Assembly (NCBI GenBank): GCA_037962975.1
Contig: CM075674.1
Location: 39,880,501-39,944,500, forward strand
From: Clitoria ternatea
Taxonomy: Eukaryota; Streptophyta; Magnoliopsida; Fabales; Fabaceae
Reading direction: 5' to 3'
Length of the DNA: 64,000 bases
A model generated the notes under the pieces. The model ran no database searches and was not told where the DNA came from. It saw nothing but the letters and a program-made list of their open reading frames with translations. The position numbers and the translations under genes are program-made. Positions 57,291 through 64,000 of the stretch are shown one piece after another (within the stretch, counting starts at the first letter, position 1; each line of letters opens with the position of its first letter).

Positions 57291-58019
57291 TTAGCGACAA
57301 ACCTCGCCGGAAGTCTTCGCCGGCCGTGAAATTGGCCCCGCCGAAGTTCTGAACCGTACCGTCACTTTGTCAAACACGCACAGATGAAAACCGGCATCAA
57401 TTCCGGTGAGCTTCTCCTTCAAACAATCCTCGCAAACACCTTCGGCGGCGGCGGCGGCGTTTCCGTCAACGTTGACCGCTTCCCTTTCGACGGCGACATC
57501 GTTGACTCCGATTCCCATGTTCATCATGTAATACTCTTTCTCCATCTGCAAATTTCTCAGTCTCCTCTCGTACTCGGCCTGAACCGTCCTGAGAGGTTCT
57601 TCACCGGCGGCGTCGCGGCGTAGAAGCATGACGTTCTGCGGCGGACTCCTCTTGTTCGGATTCGCCGGAGAAGCCTTCTTGGACCGCTTGGAACGTTTGA
57701 CGAAGAAGTAGTACGCGCCGCCGTCGTGGCGCAAGGCGGTGAGGTTGACCTTGGCGGTGACAGGGATTTTCCGGTCGCTTCCAACGGCGGCAAGGTAGAC
57801 GGAAAACTGGTGCGGCGAGATCCTGATCAGCTGGCTCAAGATGGACAAAAGGCTTTTGAAATTGAGAGAGGCGTCCACCATGACGGTGCCGACGTTGATC
57901 TCCCTGTTTCCGTCAGAGTAAACGACAGCGAACGGCGCGCTTCCCCCTCCGTCGAACATTTTTCCGGTGACTTCACGGCGCGTTTTGGAGTGAAATAGAA
58001 TCACAGGGTTTACCCCCAC
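57291..58019 (-). CDS. DUF7138-type plant protein of unknown function
   Basis: An uninterrupted frame of 242 residues, GC-rich compared with its surroundings. A second ATG at 57959 (residue 21, MFDGGGSAPFAVVYSDGNRE) is the more likely start, because relatives begin just before this F-x-V-V-x-x-D-G-x-R-E-I segment. That gives 222 residues. Residues 28-112 resemble the DUF7138 N-terminal domain (LNFKSLLSILSQLIRISPHQ then FSVYL and KIPVTAKVNLTAL). A basic patch KRSKRSKK follows. Residues 143-165 may be a short coiled coil (AEYERRLRNLQMEKEYYM). The C-terminus has CEDC and a Cys-containing tail. Function unknown; the family name is from memory and not searched. Confidence 0.75.
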   Translation of the reverse strand: MGVNPVILFHSKTRREVTGKMFDGGGSAPFAVVYSDGNREINVGTVMVDASLNFKSLLSILSQLIRISPHQFSVYLAAVGSDRKIPVTAKVNLTALRHDGGAYYFFVKRSKRSKKASPANPNKRSPPQNVMLLRRDAAGEEPLRTVQAEYERRLRNLQMEKEYYMMNMGIGVNDVAVEREAVNVDGNAAAAAEGVCEDCLKEKLTGIDAGFHLCVFDKVTVRFRTSAGPISRPAKTSGEVCR

Positions 58020-58749
58020 TTTATGCAGAAAAATAGGAGAAAAGGGGTTGTGGTGTTAAGCGATGTGGGGTTTTAGGTGTAATTTTGAAATTATAGAGAG
58101 GCGGTTTGGGGCATTATTGGGATAAAACAATTTAGTACTAGGAATAAAATTGATTATTAGATAATTTTGATTGTGTTAATATAAATAATTATAAGAAAAA
58201 TGTTACCAAGAAAATAATTATAAAAAATATTAAATATATGGGTTGTTATAATAAAATCAAAACTGTAAACAGTTTTTAGATGATACTCAAATTAAGTATA
58301 TATAAATTATTTCGAGCTTTTGTAGTAATCTTTATTTATTTATTGTAATATTTTTATTTAGGATAAATCCTTAAGAGGATTGTTTAAAGAAATAAGAATA
58401 AAAATTTATTATTGAAAATTATATAACAACTACTAAAATTAAGATAAATAAAAATTTAAAACACTTATTAGCATTTTTATTTAAAATATTGTTTTTCTTG
58501 ACTCAATTGAAAATATTTTAATAAAACTAATTAAAGAAAAAATAATACCATTTTCTATCCTTGTTTACATTTTATAGTCATTAATAATCAATTGATGTAA
58601 GTTTGGTTTCTGATGATAATTGTTTCATTCGAGTTAACGTTTTGGAAAAGGTTTTAACATTAGGTTTAATGACAAATATCTCGAGAGACATAAAAAAAAA
58701 TACATATTAAAGTGAAGATTAATACCAATATATTTTTTATTTTTAAGAT
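58020..58749. other. 5' flank of the DUF7138-type gene and AT-rich intergenic DNA
   Basis: The first 100 bases should contain the leader and core promoter of the minus-strand gene. No TATA box was assigned. The rest is AT-rich with no gene. Confidence 0.4.
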
Positions 58750-58985
58750 AAGAATTAGTTACTGTAAGTGGAAATCAGTGAAATTATTAGTGGTTGCGAG
58801 AGAAAGTCTAGGGCATTCTGGCGGTTGAAGCGCCGAAGTATATTTACAATTTTTAATTTGATAATAATAGGAGTGACTTGGGGATCAAGTAAGGTAGAAA
58901 CGATTCGTTTTATATTCATAACAACAGTTGGCTTCGCTTTTTATCTGGAAAGAGCCTCTCCCTCGTGTCCTTCAAAATTCTGAAT
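58750..58985 (+). other. Island of less AT-rich sequence with a 71-codon frame
   Basis: The frame 58768-58983 (MEISEIISGCERKSRAFWRL at the start, two hydrophobic stretches later) sits in DNA clearly less AT-rich than either side. The product is not recognised. It could be a short organelle-derived insertion or a gene fragment. No claim of coding is made. Confidence 0.3.
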
Positions 58986-59678
58986 GAGTGGATGATTCAC
59001 GTGTAATTTCATATCTTCAATTTCAGTTGCAAATAATTTGGTTTGGATGGTTTTTAAACTGTTTCATATATTCAAATCAAAATTAACGTAAAATATATAC
59101 AAAATGTAAAAGGTAATTTCTTATTTTTAAAAAATATTACATATTTCTTTTTAAATTTATACAAATTAACTATAACGCATGTAAATTATATTTTTAAACT
59201 ATTTTTTAAAATGCATCTTTAAAACTGTTTTTTATGAAATACAAAAATTACTTGACGACATGATTTTAAGAAAAACAGATAGGTTTTAAAAATTAGTTTG
59301 ATAAGTTTATTCAAAAATGTATGTTAAATATTTAAATATTTGCACAAAAATATTTAAATATTCATAAAATTTAATATAACATATAAAAGTTTGCTGAAGT
59401 ATATATTCTAAGTGGTACAAATAAATCTTTAAATACGCACTTGTCCTAATTTAATTTTTATTTTTGAAACAACCTTAATTTAATCTAACAAGTTAGTGAA
59501 AAAAATAACCATATCAAGAGTGAGTTTGAAAGAGTTTATAAACTAATTATGAAAATAGTTAAAAATTCTTATAACATTGTTTTTTAATTTATTTTAATAA
59601 GTTAACCAAACACATGTTCGCTTGATGACCACTTATCAGGTCTTTAAGTATTAAGGTGTTGACCATGTGGTCTCAAGT
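58986..59678. other. AT-rich intergenic DNA
   Basis: No gene, RNA or clear repeat recognised. Confidence 0.5.
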
Positions 59679-59914
59679 TTAAGGGTTCGTTTGTTTAAAC
59701 TTATTTTAAGATATAGGTGTTTTTTTAATTAAAAAAGTACTCATTTTAAATTTTGATGTGTCTGTTTAAAATTTTAAAAATAAGCAGAAACTAAAAATAA
59801 GCTAATTCCAACTTATTTTAAGAAGCAACTCTGATCTGCTTATTAAAAAAACACTTATGAAAAAAGTGTTTTTAATAAAACACTTAAAAATAAGCTTAAA
59901 CAAACAGGTCCTAA
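59679..59914. mobile_element. MITE with GTTTGTTTAA inverted ends
   Basis: The left end (TTAAGGGTTCGTTTGTTTAA, then ACTTATTTTAAG) matches the reverse complement of the right end (TTTAGGACCTGTTTGTTTAA, then GCTTATTTTTAAG). The interior also folds (AAAAAACACTT...AAGTGTTTTT). Flanking 8-mers TCTCAAGT and TCTCATGA agree at six of eight positions, which suggests a hAT-type element. Exact ends are approximate. Confidence 0.7.
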
Positions 59915-60867
59915 ATCTCATGACATTTTTAGCTACTTGATAACGTTTTTTAAAATACTACTTAAAATATTATTTCATATCCTTAAGATATAAATAGCTT
60001 TACTTGTCTCATTTTTTAATTTTCCAATCACTTTTTTAGGGCTTACCTTTTATCTTTTTTTCTTTAACCCTCTATCTATGTACTAAACAATTAATTTGCT
60101 TTGAGGTTTTATACATATCTTTATCTTCTTTAATTTTCAAACTTTTCTTTTTTTTTCCAATAGGGAACATAATATCTTCCTCCTCAAACTTAGTCCTTTA
60201 ACATAGTATTTATATCCTACGAGGAACTGCGTATATCAAACATTTTAAGGTACTAAACAAAATCAATTCATGTAAAACTCAAAGGGATCACTATGGGAAA
60301 TCTAAGTTTGAAGTCAATCAAGAAATCTTAGGCGCCTTAATCATTCTTTTAGTTGATTTAATTTTGTTTCACCTCTATAAGATTGCAAGCTAAGTTCTAG
60401 AGCACAAATCATAGAGATCACTCAAAATAACAAAAAAAATAAAGGTATAAATACATCCTGCAAGCATCCCTAAATAGGCTAAAACTCTCTCTGTTTATGA
60501 AGTTAACTTAGTTATCAATCAACCAAACAAGGTTATTTATTATTAGTCATGACCACATAAAAGAGTCATGTTCCTTGTTAAGTTCAATTAATTTATCTCC
60601 TAAGTATATGGATTCCCTAATGATCAAGATCAAGCATATCAAAAGCTTTTTAATTAAAATGGTCCCAACATACTTTTTATCAGAGTTGGAGGGAATAAAA
60701 TGCCTCACTCCCTAAACTTATTCAGTTTGATTAAGAACCAATAAGAGGGGAAAATGCCCCTCCTCAAACTTAGAACTCTATTGTCAATCTAATCCAATAG
60801 GGGTATGACTCTCTCCTTAAACTTAGAGCTTTACACCATTTATGTTTTAATAATTAATTTTTGCGTA

Positions 60868-60906
<39 letters not shown>

Positions 60907-61311
60907 TGTCTTTTTAGCTTCCTTTTTCATATGTGATGATGAATGATCTCAATTTGTTGTTATCATACTTCCCCCTCCTCCAACTTACCATAAGCATTAT
61001 CCCTAACATCTTAAATACTAAGTTTACATGAATGATCTTAATTTGTTGTTATCATATTTCCTTCATCCTCTAACTTACCATAAACATTATCCCCAACATC
61101 TTAAATACTAAGTTTACAAAGAGAGTGGGGACACAATCCAAATTTAGAAATACAAACACTCCACAACATAAATTAAAGCATAATAGAAAAGTAAGAACAC
61201 AATGAATAAAGTGTACAACTGATGTGTAAGCAATGAGGTGTGATGATTTGCAGGCTTAGTAAATGTACCAAATACAATAGTAGTTTTGAAAAATGAGTAC
61301 ATGTGTCATAT
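59915..61311. other. Intergenic DNA with simple repeats and a tandem duplication
   Basis: No gene is recognised. A (TG)n(TA)n microsatellite lies at 60869-60906. Several phrases such as CTCAAACTTAG recur (near 60184, 60762 and 60815), suggesting eroded repeat sequence. Confidence 0.45.
60941..61118. repeat. 89-bp direct tandem duplication
   Basis: Two copies (60941-61029 and 61030-61118), each from GAATGATCT(C/T)AATTTG to ATACTAAGTTTACA, with about ten differences. Confidence 0.88.
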
Positions 61312-61918
61312 CTAGAACTGATAATTCAGGCGAATGACCCTAAATGGACCAGGCTTTGTTGAGTTGTGGGCTACTTAAGGTCAGGTCAAAAAAGGCCTGC
61401 ATAAATTCGGGCCTTGAAACTAGAGGCCTTAGTCTGACCCTCAACATGTTGCAAGCTTGATCAGATGGTCCATTTTTTTAAAAAAAATTATTAAAAGATT
61501 GATTTGTATAAAATTGAATTATAGAAAACAGAACCAACTTAGTAGAATTTTTCTAAAACTACATTTGCAAAAAAATATATGTTATTGAAATTAATTAACT
61601 GTTGTAGACAAACAATGCTATAAACTCAATAACTTTTTTTGTAAAAAAATATGTTTGTTTTTTGTACTACAATTAAAAATTAAAATGAATAAAGCATTAG
61701 CTACTAAGTTACCAATACGCAAATGCTATAAAATCAACAAGATTTAAAAAAAAAAACCTACTTGTAAAAATATCAATTAAAAAATAGTATTTCTTGTGAT
61801 GCTAGATTAACTAATAAATTACATAAGAGTCCCAAGTTCTAAAAAAATTTAAAAAAAGACTTGGGCCGCCTAGGCCCTCACGAGCCAACTAGTACACAAC
61901 CCATTTTACTAACTCTAG
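61312..61918. mobile_element. Possible hAT-like MITE with GGCC-rich ends
   Basis: The left end CTAGAACTGATAATTCAGG and the inward-read right end CTAGAGTTAGTAAAATGGG agree imperfectly. TCATAT flanks both sides (61306-61311 and 61919-61924). The subterminal GGCCT/AGGCC stretches around an AT-rich core resemble the design of the element at 10052-10481. Confidence 0.45.
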
Positions 61919-64000
61919 TCATATTCATTAGGGCTTGTTTGATAACACAACAATTAACAAAATAATATTATAAAATCACAAACAATAATTATACTATGGA
62001 TAAATTGTTGAGGAGTGTTGATTAGTTGAAAATTGGTTTTGAAAACAATTAATTAAAATAAAAGTTATAAACATGGATGAGAGTCATTGGATAAGAATGT
62101 TGGGAGAGTTTTCGCTTCATTATTCCCAGGGTTACATATCATACTATGCATGTTTCACATGTTTAATATGTCAATGTAATATAAAAATCATTAAGCTCAA
62201 TCCCTGGGAGAATAGATTCTAAATCCTTTTATGTAAATCTTAATCCTTTGATAAATTATCAAAAAGCGTATGCATTAAGATCTGACTTCTAAAGCAAATA
62301 ATTTCTTAAGCTTCACTTTTAGACAAATACATTGTTAGGTAACTATTTCATATACCATTTCATGAAGTGTTTCTCAACAAAGACTATTCGTATAATATCA
62401 TACAACGTTTTAAGTAATTATGTTTGAATACTATCTTAAGAAACGTTTTCCAATGATGATTTAACATAAACGATCATGAAGTGTTCTTCTAATATAAAGC
62501 AAACATTAAGAATGAAAAATAGAAATTGATATTAATCAAACAACAAAACTTACATAGTATTTCAATACTTACCTTAGATTAGAAGATTTGTTACACCCAT
62601 TCCTAACAAAGAGAGGTTTAGTAACTCATATTCATAAAAAATAACCCAAAGAGTAATATACCAAAGAAAGAACAAAGGAAATTCTAAGAACTTGTGTCCC
62701 TCAAACCTCCATGTTGGTATGGATCCCTCCTGTTACCCCAACTAGCCATTATGCTTTCTTTGGATCTTAAATAATTCACTTAGGTGTGGAATAAAAACTT
62801 AGTCTCTAGGTTCTTTTTTTTTTATCTACGACACTTTATTATGACTCCCATAACTTTTAGGTCTAAGACCTTAAATACTTGTAGGATCACTTTTAAATTG
62901 TTATTGTAGATATTTTTTATGGGTGTCTTTACACATAGAATGAGTTCTTTTCAATAGGAAGAAATCTTTGATTTCTCTTGAAATCCATACTACTCTTTTA
63001 GAATTTATTTTAGAGAAAAAACAATTTATAGGTTCTACAAGATTAAGTATCGTTTGAATGAATTTTGGGTATTATAATTAGGGTTTGGATGCAAATTTAA
63101 AGAAATGGTATGCGGGAAGTAAAATAGAGGGATGTGAAGAAAAATATACTTTTAAATTTTAAAAGGGGAAAAAATTTAGAAAAAATGTGTTAAAGAAATT
63201 CATCAAATGTTACTTGCATGTTGCAACCTATTGGGCCATTGGTTTAAATGAGCATGAGTCTTTCAACCAAAAAATGAAAACAAAAGTGTGTAAGTCTATA
63301 TTTTGTAGTTAATAATTTGGAAAATTTCAACATTTTTTCCTATTCATACTTTTTAATTTTGTCACTTCTTTTTATTCCGCCAACATTCCCTCCCTCTTGA
63401 ACAACTCATTCTCTTTTCTTGTTTCCACATAACCAGTAGAGGATCAAAGGAAAAAAACTTAGGAAATGGGTAATAAGAGAAAAAAAAGTTTTCTCGTGTT
63501 TGTTTGGAAGGAAAAGAATAAAGGGTACACGAGAAAATATGGTGCGAGTGTTATTTAACGAATTTTAATAATTTAATAAATATTCTAAAAAATAAAAAAT
63601 GTTTTTATGTATTAAAATTTAAATATTTAAACATGAAGTTTAATTTATTTTTTATACAATTAATTTGTTTCTATTTACCTTTTTTTCCAAACAATAAAAA
63701 ATTCTTTTTTCTACTCCTTTTTATATTCTATCTGTATAAACAACATATTTTCTCATCTTATTTCAATTTTCAACTATATTTCTTTCCTTTTTAATTCTTT
63801 TCCTCCTATTTCATCTATTTATCAATGAACCATAGTTGATTTGTTTTGAGAAAAAAATGATTAGGGAAATTATAAGAGGAGAAAATATGATGGAAAAGAA
63901 AAAATTTATTGTTTGTTTGGAAGAAAAGGATAAAAGAAAAAAATAATGGGACCGGATGAAAATTAATTCAATCCTAAGATGAAAGTAAATAAGAGGAAAT
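61919..64000. other. AT-rich intergenic DNA to the right edge
   Basis: No open frame with a recognisable product, no RNA gene and no clear mobile element were found. Phrases such as AAAAATTTATTGTTTGTTTG and GTGTTTGTTTGGAAGGAAAA near 63490 and 63900 look like eroded MITE ends. Confidence 0.45.

Overview
The window is nuclear DNA from a flowering plant. It is AT-rich, has spliced genes with GT-AG introns, and is dominated by plant transposons. Ogre/Tat-type and Tekay-like retrotransposon sequences and the style of the LTRs suggest a eudicot, quite possibly a legume, but the species cannot be fixed from the sequence alone. No bacterial, viral or CRISPR features are present.

Host genes. Three credible protein-coding genes are visible, all on the minus strand: an NDR1/HIN1-like (LEA_2) membrane protein at 11603-12508, a complete 11-exon EXO70A-class exocyst subunit at 18309-24718, and a small single-exon protein of the DUF7138 type at 57291-58019. 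They do not form a functional cluster. They are islands between repeats.

Transposon layout, left to right. (1) 561-4636 is the right part of an Ogre/Tat-like element. It holds a long array of a short CCGAGTGA-type motif whose strand orientation flips near 2550, followed by a recognisable Ogre LTR end. (2) This LTR end abuts the 3' half of a CACTA transposon at 4637-7921. That part has eleven intact exons of the Transposase_24/Ulp1-protease gene, subterminal repeats with a 53-bp hairpin, and a terminal CACTAGTG. (3) A decayed second CACTA transposase (TNP2) lies at 8190-10045, followed by a 430-bp hAT-like MITE. (4) A long Tekay-like LTR remnant begins at 13964. (5) Degenerate LTR pieces lie at 25050-27291. 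(6) 27297-50814 is a nested pair of LTR retrotransposons. The outer element has 4.13-kb LTRs, a 5-bp target duplication GTGTT, a broken gag and no pol. Its 5' LTR is interrupted by a young Tat-lineage Ty3/gypsy element at 31259-44187, with 897-bp LTRs and target duplication AAATG. (7) A decayed Mutator-like transposase lies at 51700-54650. (8) The right end holds two more MITE-like inverted-repeat elements and AT-rich intergenic DNA.

How it works together. The inner Tat element carries gag-protease-RT-RNase H-second RNase H-integrase on the plus strand, with one in-frame stop before integrase. Downstream, on the opposite strand, is a spliced two-exon gene (Transposase_28-like plus coiled coil) with its own TATA box. 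Two tandem-repeat blocks (68-bp and 48-bp units) separate the two. LTR divergence (6 differences in 897 bp for the inner element, about 2.4% in a sampled stretch of the outer) agrees with the nesting order.

The most interesting signals are the antisense spliced gene, the CCGAGTGA arrays shared by two different retroelements, the near-perfect CACTA hairpin, and a repeated LTR module shared by two LTR families.
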